From Gossypium raimondii (lineage: Eukaryota > Streptophyta > Magnoliopsida > Malvales > Malvaceae), in the NCBI RefSeq assembly GCF_025698545.1, contig NC_068569.1, forward strand, positions 23,064,001 through 23,128,000: a DNA stretch of 64,000 nt. Direction: 5' to 3'. The notes beneath the pieces are model-generated. The model saw only the letters and a list, made by a program, of their open reading frames with translations. It had not been told where the DNA came from and searched no databases. Shown in pieces: positions 49,587-62,100 of this stretch. The position numbers and the translations under genes are program-made. Every line of letters starts with the position of its first letter. Position 1 is the stretch's first letter.

Positions 49587-51120
49587 CTAACACCGAGCCT
49601 TTCCACTTCCAAGCGTGAGCTCAAGATCATCCAATCTAACTTCATGAATCCTCTCTCCTTCCCATGGCTTCACCAGTCCACTCTCAAACTGAAACTCCGA
49701 ACCATGCCCTTTCTCTTTGATCAAATCATTGGGCAAACTTTGTGGAGCAATGGGCTTCACAAGATTAAAGGTTGGAGAAGTTGGCATTTGAGAAGTAGAA
49801 GGTGCAAACTTTTGAAAGCTTATCCATTGACCCGATTCGATTGTTGATGCATCAGACTCATCACATTCAGGTATAGCAGCCGGGGCATGAAAATGACAGT
49901 GAGTGGGACTAGCTGGGGCAGAGACTGCATACAATGGGTAGTTAAAAGAGGCCATTGACTCTTTAGCAATGGCCTCCCAGTTGGGAATTGGCTTAGGATT
50001 TCTTGAGGTTGGTGATGAAAGCGGTGGTGTCACTGGGGCACTGTTTGAGATTCTGAGAGGTGGCAGAGATGAAGGAATGGCGCTTCTAAGGAACGGGAAT
50101 AGACTAGACTGATTACTAGCATCAAGCCTAGTGGGACTAGGGAAAGAAGAGGAGGAAGGACTGACTTGACAGGAAGGAATCGGGCTTGGAAATGCAGACG
50201 ACAATGGACTTGGATTTTGGGATGAAAATGAGGTAATTTTAGCTGAACTGCCTAGTATATCAGTTGGAGCCCGTGGTGGCTTACATCCCTAAACAACAAA
50301 TGCAATTAAAAAAACAAAAATTATCAACAGTACTAGCTTTTATGCAATTAAAAGGCAATTAATACCAGATAGATAATCAAGAAAAGTTGTTCAGTATTCA
50401 TCACTGTTTCATTTCAGCTATCTAATGAAGTTCCAGTTCCAACTTCCAACACAGATGAATTAATGATTGTCTAATTAACAGGTGCTAGTTCAAGAACAAT
50501 GACTTCCAATTATTACCCAATATTTAACGTTTCATTTCAGCAATTTGTAAATAAAGAAAACTGTTCAATATTCATCAATGTTTCATTTCAGCAATTTAAT
50601 GAAGTTCCAATTCCAATACAGATCAATGAATGATTGTGTAATTAACAGCTGCTAGTTCAAGAACAATAACTTTCATTTTTTACCCAATCTTTCAAGCAAG
50701 TAAACAAAACCAAAATCAAAATCAAACTTAAATTGAACAGATCAAAAAAAGACCCAGAGAGCAAAATCAGCCTAAAAACAAAATGATAGTTGATCCAAGT
50801 AAAATAGAACAAAATTTGAATAGATCTAGCATTAGGTAACAAGTGAAAAAAAGAAGAAGAAAAGGTAAATTAGATACCTTTCGATAAGTGGTGCCATCTT
50901 CTTCAACAACCCAACCAGCCTCGGCACAAAGAGCTTTGAGAACTTCATTGTTATCACAGTGCTTGGGTAGATTGTAATTTCCTAGAGCTCTAAGCCCAGT
51001 ATATATCTTTGCAGCAATAGCTCTTCTCCTCCTCTCCCTCCTCCTGTTATTCTCTCTCTCCTTCAACGACGGCTTCCTCCTTGGAGCCGCCGGCATCGAC
51101 GTCGCCCCATCTGACGTCAT
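49587..51120 (-). CDS. BZR1: BZR1/BES1-type brassinosteroid transcription factor, 2 exons
   Basis: Plant-specific factor that carries brassinosteroid signals into the nucleus and is inactivated by BIN2 kinase phosphorylation. Exons 51120-50878 and 50288-49587 give 314 aa. The start MTSDGATS matches BZR1/BES1. Exon 1 holds the DNA-binding region: [25 protein letters not shown] basic helix, [37 protein letters not shown]. Exon 2 is rich in S/T-P sites ([41 protein letters not shown]) for BIN2 and 14-3-3 regulation. It also has the PEST-like [41 protein letters not shown] and a C-terminal EAR motif LELTLG. Residue 19 is Leu where Arabidopsis BZR1, as I recall it, has Trp (RKPSW). The long alanine run of Arabidopsis BZR1 is missing. 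Confidence 0.95.
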
Positions 51121-53340
51121 CTCTCCGATTTTACAAACAGCGGTGAAGAGGGTGCGTTGGGTCACGAGGAATACGCTTTTCCTTGGCTGGAAAAACAATT
51201 TGTTAAAAGGGAGAGAAAAAAACAAGAATCTCACTCTGCTTTAAGACCCAAACGATGCTAAAGGAAAGTAAAAACACAATTAAGTCTTCGTTACTTTTGA
51301 AAATTATTTTTGTTTGGTATTAATTTAGTACATGATATTATAAAGTAACAAATATGTATTTAAATAATGTTTAAATTAATTAATATTACGATATTTTAAC
51401 AAAAATATAAAAATAATTTATTATAACTTATTGGTAATATTTTAATATATAATATTAATTTTAAATATTTCTAAGTAATTAATATTATTTATTTATTAAA
51501 TTTAATTAGAATATATAAATTATATTTAAATATTTAAATATAATAATTAAATATTTATAATTAGATATTGACACAATTGTATTATTATAAAAATTATTTT
51601 TATTTTTAATTAATGCTTTTAACAAAATTGTATTATTTTATTTTAAAATGTTTTTGAATATATAACTCATATTAGATATTAATATAACATAGAAAATATA
51701 AACTAAATAAATTAAAATATTACATATATTTAGATTAAAGTTTTAAAATGGATAATATTTATATACCAAATATAAATACTAAAAATTTTACAATAGCATT
51801 TATAATTTAAAGTGAATTCATTAAACTAGAAGCTATAGCATCTCTTGTTAATTCCATTTCAAAACCCCTTGAATTATTTAATTCACCGTCATTAACCCTA
51901 GATTATATTCTAGATCCAAATCAAACAAAGGAAATCAGTTTAAAACATCAACAATTGAAATGCATTGATCTGTGATTAGAGTTATTTGCTACGAACAAAA
52001 CTTCAATACTATAAAATTTATCAAATATTTAGCCAAGACTTTTAAGCACAATATCAGCAGGGAGACATTGATGGTTTGAAATACTTGTGGCCAATATTTT
52101 TTTAAGAAGTTATACAAGTATAATTACAAATAATATTGTATAAAGCACAACTTAACTGAAACTGAAATATATCTTATTTGCGTCCAATACATATCTAAAT
52201 ATGAGTAAAAGATATGATTCTCTAAAAACCCACCAAATACATGAAATAGCCTCACTTTCACAAAACATATTTTGTTTAAATCTAAACTTTAGGATAATAA
52301 CAATAGTTCAATTTTGGTGCAAATCTCAGTAAATTCAACAAAATATGCATTTGCTAAGCTTTCCACAGTGGTCGAATTAATACCGTGACTAATGAATCCG
52401 GTAAAAAATAGCAACACCGAAAATACCACCTAGAATCCATGTAAAACCAGCATTCCCCATCATGGTTTTCAATTTTCAATACAATAACTAATAACTATTT
52501 TAGCTTTGTTTCTAGCTGTCCATCTCTATTTAGGTCCACTAATTTCTCTATGAGAAAAGACGACTTCATAATCCACAGCAGTTCAGAACTAAAGGTAAAA
52601 CTACTTATCCTCCTATAGATATTATTCTAAAGATGGAATGAACCATAAATTTGACGTCCATGTCCTGTCTAACATCGCTATCTAATATGGAAACAGTGAC
52701 ACACTACGTAGCATATCCAAGATAATCTAGACAATTCGGCTCATAAACAGACTCCTACAAGCCTGTAAGAACACCGATCTTATCAAATTCCAATAAACTT
52801 CAGATACTAAAGCAGATATTGCAACTGCATCTTACTTTAGTTCAAGGGGCCCAACATGAACTCTAAGATCATTGTACTAGTTAGTATTACTACCTATTCG
52901 AACCTGTCTATTCTAAAAATTTAACTCAGAGAATAGATGCATTAAGCCTCTAGCAAATGAAGAAACATAAGTAATTAACTAATAAATATCCCAATTACCG
53001 ACCAAAATCCCATTCCTTAAAACCTCCCCTAAACCCTTTTTTGACCTAAAGAATCTGGCCAATGCTATCTTCTTAAAAATCCAGCACTTCAAAGTTTTAT
53101 CCAATCTTCAAGCAATGCCTTGAACATAAGTTCAAAACTAGCCTCAGCATACTGCATATCTCATAAGAACACACCCCCGAAAAAAATATATCCAACCTAA
53201 TCCTCAGGAAAGATACCCTAAATTTATAGCACTTAAATCCCCTCTTTAAACAACCTAGCATTGCCTATCAATCAGATTTCTATTTTATTTTTTCTATCAT
53301 AAAAAAAATCCAACTTTGGCAGCAAAATAATACAAAAAAA
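51121..53340. other. AT-rich intergenic DNA upstream of BZR1
   Basis: The first ~120 bp are the BZR1 leader. The remainder is very AT-rich (notably 51.3-51.8 kb) with no recognised gene or clear element. Confidence 0.55.
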
Positions 53341-53454
53341 TTATAAATTTAAGAAAATAACACATCTCTCAACTATCCATAACAAAGAACCACCGGTGGA
53401 GAAGAGGAGAAGAGAATAAGAGAAGAAAAAGATAAACTCACCGATGGTGGAGAA

Positions 53455-53585
53455 GAGGAACAAAGAACCGGCACAGGGCAGAGGACAAAGAACCAGCAGA
53501 GGGCAGAGATGAGGGCAAAGAACCAGCGTAGCAGAGGGCAGAGAAACAAAGAACCAGCAGAGAGCAGAGAGCAAAGAAGAGTACT
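53455..53585 (+). repeat. Minisatellite of a CAAAGAACCAGCAGAGGGCAG-like unit
   Basis: The block 'aaagaacc(a/g)gcagag' followed by 'ggcagag' recurs five times with small length changes in about 130 bp. The open frame read through it on the - strand (53341-53631) is low-complexity and is not taken as a gene. Confidence 0.75.
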
Positions 53586-53599
53586 GGGCGTTCATGTGG

Positions 53600-53810
53600 C
53601 TAAAAAAGTAAAAGAACCAACCTAAAAGCACTTTTTGCTTGAAAAGCTAAAAAATTCTACTTTTTCATCTGCCCAAAAGTACTTATAATAAGCTGGGAAT
53701 TTGCTACCAAATGAAGTTGTTCTTTATTGCTTTTCAAAGAAAAAACACTTTTCCAGGTAAAAGCTCATCTCAACAGCAATGAAGAACAGAGCCTTAGACA
53801 TGTTCGGACA
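53600..53810. repeat. Likely MITE
   Basis: 'aaaagcactttttgcttgaaaagc' (53.61-53.65 kb; only part shown as AAAAGCACTTTTTGC) is mirrored by 'aaaaaacacttttccaggtaaaagc'-like sequence near 53.74 kb. The interior has 'ctaccaaatgaag', a phrase common in small plant DNA transposons. Boundaries are uncertain. Confidence 0.4.
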
Positions 53811-54640
53811 TTCCGGCTACATGTTCGGTTTAATAAATTACATAATATTATTTCTAATTCAAATTGACTTAAATTAAATTATAATTTAATAATATATATA
53901 ATTATTAATTATCAGTTTTATTGTTAAGTGATACACGGATTTATTATATTTAATAATTAAAATACATAAATTTATTTTATTTTATTTTAAATTTCAAAAT
54001 ATATAATATTAAGATCATTTTAATAATATAATTTTTAAAATATATATATTACCATATTTAATTCTACTTTACTTTAAAATATATATAATTTGGATTAATT
54101 TGACCTTGTAATATTAACGAAAAATATTGGGTGTAGTGATAAGATATATTGTACTTCAAATGGGATAATGTTAATTCGAACATTGGAGATGACATTATTA
54201 AGAGAGACAACCATGAACCCGAACATATATCGTAAAACAAACATAAAGGATGCTAAAAATAAAAATAAGATGCAATAATACTAATGTATGGATATTTTAA
54301 ATTTAAATTATTAATATTAGGTTATAGCACACTTACAATATAAGTAGAAAATTTAAGTAAAAATATATATTTATTAAAAGTTTATGTAAGAAACAAAAGA
54401 AGTTTTGGTTGAAATTGTAAAGTTGAAAGTTTAAGTACACCTAGGACTTTACTTGGTAGAAAAAATAATTTTCTTTCTATCCATTACTTGGTAGAATTGA
54501 AAAATAAAAAGGAAATAAAATAAAACATTTGAAAAATGCATAATATTGAACTAACATGCATCACGTTTATTTTCTCCCCTCTTATCATTCCAATTTAACC
54601 TAAGTACAAAATCATAATCATTCAAATTGATCACCTCATT
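53811..54640. other. AT-rich intergenic DNA
   Basis: Nothing recognisable was found; it is very AT-rich throughout. Confidence 0.5.
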
Positions 54641-54649
54641 TTTCATTGC

Positions 54650-55190
54650 ACTTTCAATCTTTAATTTGTGGATGAACTCCTTGTGCTACACCAACAGTTG
54701 GGACCTTCATAGAGTTAACAATTTTGATCAATCTAGTTGTCTTATTAACTTTAAGACTACGTTCACTAATTGTCTTCTCAGATATTAATAAGTCAGATGC
54801 TCTTGTGTCAACTAGAGTACTCTTTCGTTTGCTTGCAATGTTGATTACGAACATCATCTTTTTCTACTTTAAACCCCTCATTGTCATTGCATGATTGAGT
54901 ATCATAGAACCAAGATTCAAAGTCTCACATTGGCTCTGCAACCTCCTTATTGATGGTGATCTGCTTAGCTCATTCTAGACAATCTTGCATCTTGTGCAAA
55001 ACCATCACATAAGAAGCACTTCATTGACTCCATTTCCTTTTTCTTTTCCTATGACTTGGTGGACTTCCACTTCCCTATTGATGGCTTCCCATTGCCATTT
55101 TTGGATTGTTCTTCTCAAACTTTCCCACCATTGTCATTGTCATTGGGCTTGGAATATTGGGATCCAGTACTCTTAATGTGGTTGCTTTCG
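54650..55190 (-). pseudogene. Ty3/gypsy gag-protease fragment
   Basis: On the - strand a basic, glycine/lysine-rich gag tail is followed by a zinc-knuckle start KCFLCDG (about 55010-55030). Then comes a protease-like stretch MFVINIASKRKSTLVDTRASDLLISEK (shown in parts: the catalytic DTG is DTR here) near 54857-54775, and VPTVGVAQGV. The DTG-to-DTR change and frame breaks mean it is inactive. No reverse transcriptase follows. Confidence 0.75.
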
Positions 55191-55197
55191 TCATTAA

Positions 55198-56018
55198 TAC
55201 TTTTTAACTTTTCTAACAGATTGATTAATAAATTTTCGTTGTTTAAATTATTCTCTTGGTTATTCTTGTCCTCAATGGTTTTTGCACGAAAAAAAATTGT
55301 ATAAGTAAATATTTACTTACCGGTTGCCTAATGTTTAACTAATATTAAGTTGCACCATATGGTCGAATATGATAGGAGGAGACAACTTATATTAGTAGGT
55401 GGTCTAAATAGTTCATAGTCTGAAGAATCAAAATTGAGTAAATTTATTTGATGATTTATTATGTTGTCTATCAAGCCCAATTAAAGAGATACCTAATCTT
55501 GTATATCAAAGTGGATGACTCCCAGAAAGATAAAGACATCGGTGTGATTGTCTAGATTGACAATACATCAAACAAGATCGACAATGCATATAACAAGATT
55601 CGAGTTGAATTCATCCTAAATCCGTTTATAGATTTATTCACTATTGATGTTCATGGTGTGACTTACCTCAATTTTGATTAAGTAAATAATGTGTATATAA
55701 CTCGTATACTTTGATATATTAAAAACCTAAGTTTAATTGGAAATAGAGCTAAAAACTAGTATGTTAGGTATATGACTTATGTATGACAAAACTTTACTAG
55801 TGAAATTCATAGCCTAATAAAAGGTAAACGATATCCTATCATTGGAATTGCATGGCTGATGAAAAAGAAATATGGTCACGGGTCATTTGTCTACGACGAA
55901 TTATTTTATTACTATGTGTTAATAACATACTTTTTCATTGAGGAATATGCAATGGCTAACATGAGATAAAATATGATTATATTTGATGAACGAATTTAAT
56001 CCAAAGAGATGAAAGATA
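55198..56018 (+). mobile_element. Truncated LTR-family copy
   Basis: The same family as copies at 27.1 and 31.5 kb: 'cagattgattaataaa', 'cctcaatggtttttgcac', 'attaagttgcacc', 'gtggatgactcc', 'gttcatggtgtgacttacc'. It stops abruptly at 56018 where a TGTAACAG LTR begins. Confidence 0.75.
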
Positions 56019-56624
56019 TGTAACAGTCTGTTTTTCAGTGATACCGAAAATGGTAGTTTTAGGACCCCATTTTTTGATGATCAAGTCAGTAAATATTATT
56101 TAATATTTAGAGTCAATTACAGTGTTATATTGGATTTTGATCTGTTAAATTTGTTGTTTTGAAAGTTGGTTAAAGTAGGAGTGGTTTGACTCTAAAGTTA
56201 GTGGTGTTGGAAAATGAGGTTTCGAGACCTCGTTTTCGTAAATCAAACCCGTAAATATTTAATAAAAATATTTACGCAGTTATTAAATGGGTGAAACAAA
56301 TTTTGGATAGCTAATTTTGATGAATTAATGATTAATTAAGGTACAATGACTAAATTCTAAAAGTGGTAAAAATTAATTGGTATGAATTTTTAGTTACTTG
56401 AGGGTTCAATTGAGCAGCCTTGATGCCAAACAGTTCTGGATGATAGTTGGCATCCATTAAATTGGTTAAACATTATTTAAGTTAAATAAGTACGAGTAAT
56501 TTAACCTAAATTAGATTAATTAATAAATAATAATAATATCAAAGCTAAAACATAAGGGAGAAATCGTTCGTGATACTTCAAGCTTTCAACCTTTGATTGA
56601 TCCAAAATTGAATCACATTGAACA
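56019..56624 (+). mobile_element. Truncated LTR of TGTAACAG type, + orientation
   Basis: It starts TGTAACAGTCTG and includes 'gaaaatgaggtttcgagacctc'. Related blocks occur in the - strand reading of the LTR at 56625-59154. It is cut at the head of that next LTR, so two related LTRs lie in opposite orientation. Confidence 0.65.
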
Positions 56625-59154
56625 TGTAACACCCCTAACCCTTGTCTATTGCCAGAACAGGGTTACGAAGCATTACCCGACTTTTCAGATCAAATACGAA
56701 CATTTCATATCATTTAACATACATACCAGAATATAATCATAAATCATTCATATTGTCCCTTGTATGAGCTCTTAAGGCCCAAAAATACACATTAGAAACA
56801 AATCAGGACTAAACCGAAAACTCAAAGAATTTTTCACAAAATTCCAAAATTTTTCCTATATGCAGGGCATACACGCCCTGTGAACGAAAATAGGTCATTT
56901 CAAGGCTACATTTCTCACCCATTTTGATACCAACCTAAACACAACATTTTAACACATCAATATATCCCAACAAACAATCAAAACAAGTCAAAATCATGTT
57001 TTAAACATAACATAACATCATTTATATATACCCAAATATCTATACTTGCCTATTTAATCCATCTAACTAGTCTACTAAAGTTAACCACAAATTGAATACA
57101 ATAAACCTATATCATTCACATCAACATCACTAATATGTCTCATTTTCAACCCAACATATATATAAGCAAAATTATAATTATTAACATTTACACAAGACAA
57201 ACTTTAATTAAATCCACACAAATCCTATACATGCCATATAAACTATATTAACGTTTCAAAAACTACCGGAATAAGCTAGATAGTGTGACTTGATGTGTTG
57301 ATCCAATCTTTCAACCTCTTAAAAATCAACAAAGACATTAAACAACTCGAGTAAGTTCAATGAAGCTTAGTAAGTTCGATGGTTTAAACATAAATCTTAT
57401 CGGACCTACAATAACAAATCAATTAAATAAATTCATTCAATGTAAACTCTCTGCCAATCACAACTTCAATCGATGAGTACACTTATTTCAGATCAATACC
57501 AATAACAAACAATATGCTTTTCAATTTCAATTACATATTGACTTACGAAGTCTTCCCAAATCGGTGAACGACTTATGGATAAGAGTACATCGTTTTCAAA
57601 AGCCCAAAGGCTGAACAAAAGCTCATGAGAGCTAAAAAGAAACCCATAAGGGTTGAACGGAAGCTCGTAAGAGCTGAACAGAAACCCATAAAGGTTAAAC
57701 AGAAGCTCAAAAGAGCTGAACAGAAACTCATATGAGTTAAATAGAAGCTCGTGAAAGCTAAACGAAAAGTAAACACGAAAGTTCATAGCAAATGCTGAAC
57801 CTCGGTTTACTTAGGTAATTTGCCACATTTTCCTCCAGTGTCATCAATTCACCGAGTGCCGAATGTACTCAAATCTCGCGTTCCAATCGTTTCGAACATT
57901 CAATTTAAATTCATAACTTTAATAAAATTTCACTTTAAATATGAATAAATACATAATAGCATTCACCAATTCAATATATATATAAATTTAACCATACGAA
58001 CTTATCTGGATTGAATTATAATATTTGCAGAAGTTCAAAGACTATTCTGCTAATTTTCCTTTTTCATGAGTATCTACGGGTTCTTGATTTAAAATATAAA
58101 ATTACTCATACATTAGCATATATTTTAGTTCCAATTTTTTCATAATTAATACCCTTTAATTTTTAAAATTTACACAATTACCCTAAAATTTTACAACTTT
58201 TACAATTTAATCCCTTAACTAGTTAATCTATCAAATGAACTAGTTTTTCTCAATTAATAATTTACTTAAATATTCTATGCTATCATACAGCCCTTGACAA
58301 AATAGAAATTTAATTCCTAACCCTAATACTCTAACTTTTTAACATTTAACAAAATCACTTTATACAATCATCATATAACATAATTAAAGCTCTAAATACA
58401 TTTTATTCATCTAAAACATCCTATATTCATCAATTGTAAATTCCAAAATTTTCCATAAAATCAAAAACTAAAGCAAGACTTAGTAGGACCTAATTGTAAA
58501 AGTCTCAAAAACATAAAAATTACAAGAATATGGTAAGAATTAAACTCACTTGAAGTAAAAATATAAAATCTAGCTTAAAGAGCTCTCCTATTACTATTTC
58601 TGGCTGAGAATTGAAGAAGAATTTGTCTAGAAACCTTTAAAATTTCAATTTGTAGTTTTAATTTTGTTGTAATTACTATTTTGCCATTAAATGGCTATTT
58701 TTTTTTATTTTCACTACTTATGCCGCCTCGGCCATTTCATTTTGGCTTATTTACTCTTTAAGTCCTCCCTATTTACCATTTAAGCCATTTAACCACTATT
58801 TCTTTTAATTAGCAAGTTTTGCACCTTTTTCAATTTAGTTCTTTTTAATTAATTAACTATCAAAACATTAAAATTTTCTAAAGGAACTTTAATACTACCT
58901 TAATGACACTCCATAAATATTTTATATTTATAAAAATATTTATGGCTCGGTTTATAGAATTGAGGTCTCGATACCTCATTTTCTAAACCACTTGACCTAA
59001 TAAATCCTTATAAAACACAAATTATTAATTCAAAAATCTTTCTAAAACCACATTTGACTTGTAAATACTAAATATTAAAATTTACGAGCTTACTCGTCGG
59101 ATTTAGTGGTCTCGAACCACTATTTTTGACACTACTAAAAATCAGGCTGTTACA
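56625..59154 (-). mobile_element. 3' LTR of a Tekay/Del-like Ty3/gypsy element
   Basis: On the - strand it runs from TGTAACAGCCTG at 59154 to GGGGTGTTACA at 56625 (about 2,530 bp). It is preceded by the purine tract of 59155-59175 (CTTAAAGGGGGAGAGT on the - strand). It is highly similar to the partial LTR at 62861-64000 in the same orientation, with only scattered substitutions over more than 1 kb. Confidence 0.9.
57601..57759 (+). repeat. 21-bp-period hairpin array in the 3' LTR
   Basis: After a shorter first hairpin (AGCCCAAAGGCT at 57601), seven 14-nt hairpins start at 57620, 57641, 57662, 57683, 57704, 57725 and 57746, each followed by a 7-nt spacer like GAACAGA. Stems alternate: AGCTC/GAGCT, AACCC/GGGTT, AACTC/GAGTT. 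Two units (57683 and 57746) have one mismatch each. Confidence 0.9.
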
Positions 59155-59159
59155 ACTCT

Positions 59160-62100
59160 CCCCCTTTAAGAAATTTGTTACCTGAGAATAGATTCGGATA
59201 TTGTGATCTTACTGATTTTTATGTTTCCCAAGTAGCTTTTTTCGAACCATGACGATGCCACAATACTTTTACTAATGATACTCATTTATTCTGTAATTCT
59301 TTAACCTCTCGAGCTAAAATTCTCACCGATTCTTTCGAATACATCATATTTGGCTGTATCTCAATCTCATTATGAGGAATTATATGTGAATGATCAGATC
59401 TATACTGTCTCAGTATCGATACATGGAACACGTTATGAATTTTCTCAAGTTCAGAAGGCAAAGCTAATCTATAAGCTATAGGGACAATTCTTTTGACAAT
59501 TTCATACAGTCTAATAAATCTTGGACTCAGCTTCCCTTTCCCACCAAACCGTAACACTTTCTTCCACGGAGAGAATTTTAAGAATACCCGATCACCAACA
59601 GCAAATTCGATATCTCTTCTTTTCAAATCTGCATACGATTTCTGACGATCAAAAACAGCTTTCAAACTATCCCGGATGGTCCGTACTTTATCCTCAGTCT
59701 CTCGGACCAAGTCAATTCCCACTAGTTTGGATTCACTCAATTCAGACCAATACAATGATATCTTACATTTCCTTCCATAAAGAGCTTCAAACGGTGTTAT
59801 ATGCAAATTCAGCTAATGGTAAATACCTTTCCAAGCTACCTCCAAATTCGAGTATACAATACCTCAACATATCTTCCAGAATCTGAATCACTCGTTCTGA
59901 TTACCCGTCAGTCTGAGGATGAAATGTTGTGCTAAAATTTAACTTTGTACCCAGAGCCTCTTTGCAGTTTACTCCAAAATCTCGATGTAAATCTTGGTTC
60001 TCAATCTGAAATAATGGATGTTGGAACCCCGTATAACCTCACAATCTCAGATATATATATAGTTCCGCTAATTTCTCAAGTGAAAAGTTTGTTATGACTG
60101 AAATAAAATGTGTCGATTTAGTCAATCTGTTAACAATCACCCAGATAAAATCTTTCTTTCTTGGAGTTACCGGTAAACCAAATACAAAATCCATTGTGAC
60201 ATGCTCCCACTTCCATTTAGGAATCATAACAAGTTGTAGTAAACTTATTGGTACTTGATGTTCTGCTTTCACTTGTTGACAAATCAAACATTTTGCTACA
60301 AATTCACAAATTTATCGTTTCATACCCGACCACCAATACATCTGTTTCAAATCACCATACATCTTCGTACTACCCGGGTGAATATAGTACATGCTACTGT
60401 GAGCTTCAGAAAGAATATCATTTTTCAAATCTGAATTACTTAGAACACAAATTCTATTGTGGTAGCACAACAGACCACTATCATCAACACTCTACTCTGA
60501 ACTAAGATTGTTCTGAACCATCCGTCATTTTGTCACCAACTTTAGGTTATCATCTTGCAATTCTCGAATTCATTGAAGAAACAGGGGTTTCGTTCTCAAC
60601 TTTGCTAATACATAACCATCTTTATTTAAAGTTAATTGAGCGTTCAACGCTTGAAGTGCAACAAAGATGACTTCTAACTAAGTGTATTCACAACTATATT
60701 AGCCTTTCCCGGGTGATAGTTAATAACTAGATCATAATCTTTCAGTAATTCTAGCCACCATCTCTGTCTCAAATTCAGCTCTTTCTGAGTCATTAAATAT
60801 TTCAAACTTTTATGATTTGTAAACATGTAACATTTCCCGTCGTACAAATAATGTCTCTAAATCTTCAAAGCGAATAGGACTGTGCCCAACTCAAGGTCAT
60901 GTGTAGGATAATTCTTCTTGTGCGGCTTTAATTGTCAAAAAGCATAGGCTACTACATTTCCTGACTGCATTATTACACAACCCAAACCATTTAGAGACGT
61001 ATCACTATAAACAACATATGCTACACCAGATTCTGGCTAAGTCAAAACTGGAGTTTCCGTCAACATCTTTTTCAACTGATCAAAACTCTGTTGACACTCA
61101 TCAGACCAAACAAACTCAACATTTTTCTGTAACAATCAGATCATCGGCGAAACAATAATCGAAAAGTTTTTGACAAAGCATCGATAATAACCTGCTAAAC
61201 CCAGAAAACACACTTTTGAAATATTTCTCGGAGTTTTTCCAATTTATCACAGTAAAAACATTACTCGGATCAACTCGAATCCCATCAGCTGATACTATGT
61301 GACCCAAAAATTCAACTTCACGGAGCCAGGATTCACATTTGCTAAACTTTGCATACAACTGCTTTTCTATCAAAGTCTGTAGTACAATCCTCAAGTATTG
61401 TGCATGCTCGGATTCTGTCTTGGAATAGATTAGTATATCATCAATAAACACAACTACAAATCTATCTAAATAAGGTTAAAAATTTTGATTAATTAATCCA
61501 TGAAAGCAACAGGAGCATTCGTCAAACCAAATGGCATTACCAAAAACTCATAATGATCGTATCGAGTTCTGAAAGCAGTCTTTGACACATCACACTTTTT
61601 AACCTTCAATTGATAATACCCGAATCTAAGGTCTATCTTTGAAAACACTGCAGCACATTTCAGTTGATCAAACATATTGTCGATACGTGACAAAGGGTAT
61701 TTATTTTTAATTGTGACATTGTTCAACCGTCAGTAATCTATGCACAGTCTTAAAGAACCGTCTTTCTTTTTCACAAATAAAACAGGTGCGCCCTAGGGAG
61801 ACATGCTCAGTCTGATAAACCCTCGGTCTAATAACTCTTGCAACTGTGCCTTTAATTCATTTAGTTCAGTTCGTGTCATACGGTATAGTGTTACTGATAT
61901 CGGAGCAGTTTCAGGAATCACATCAATTACAAACTCAACGTCACGATCAGGTGGTAAACCCAACAATTCTTCAAGAAATACATCAGCAAACTCACTAACA
62001 ACCGGTAATTGATCTATCTTCGATTCTAAATCCTGAGTATTAAGAATGTAAGCTAGAAATGCCTCATTACCTTTTCGCATCAATCTCTGAGCAGAAAAGG

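Noticed and set aside
35320-51120. Possible metabolic or defence gene cluster
   Set aside because: OVATE, OEP24, CSN4, LPEAT1 and BZR1 belong to unrelated pathways with separate promoters and mixed strands.
53341-53631. Leucine/cysteine-rich frame on the - strand
   Set aside because: It reads through a minisatellite; low-complexity and without homologous pattern.
57493-57786. Periodic frames rich in phenylalanine, serine and leucine
   Set aside because: They are readings of the 21-bp hairpin array (period divisible by three), not protein-coding.
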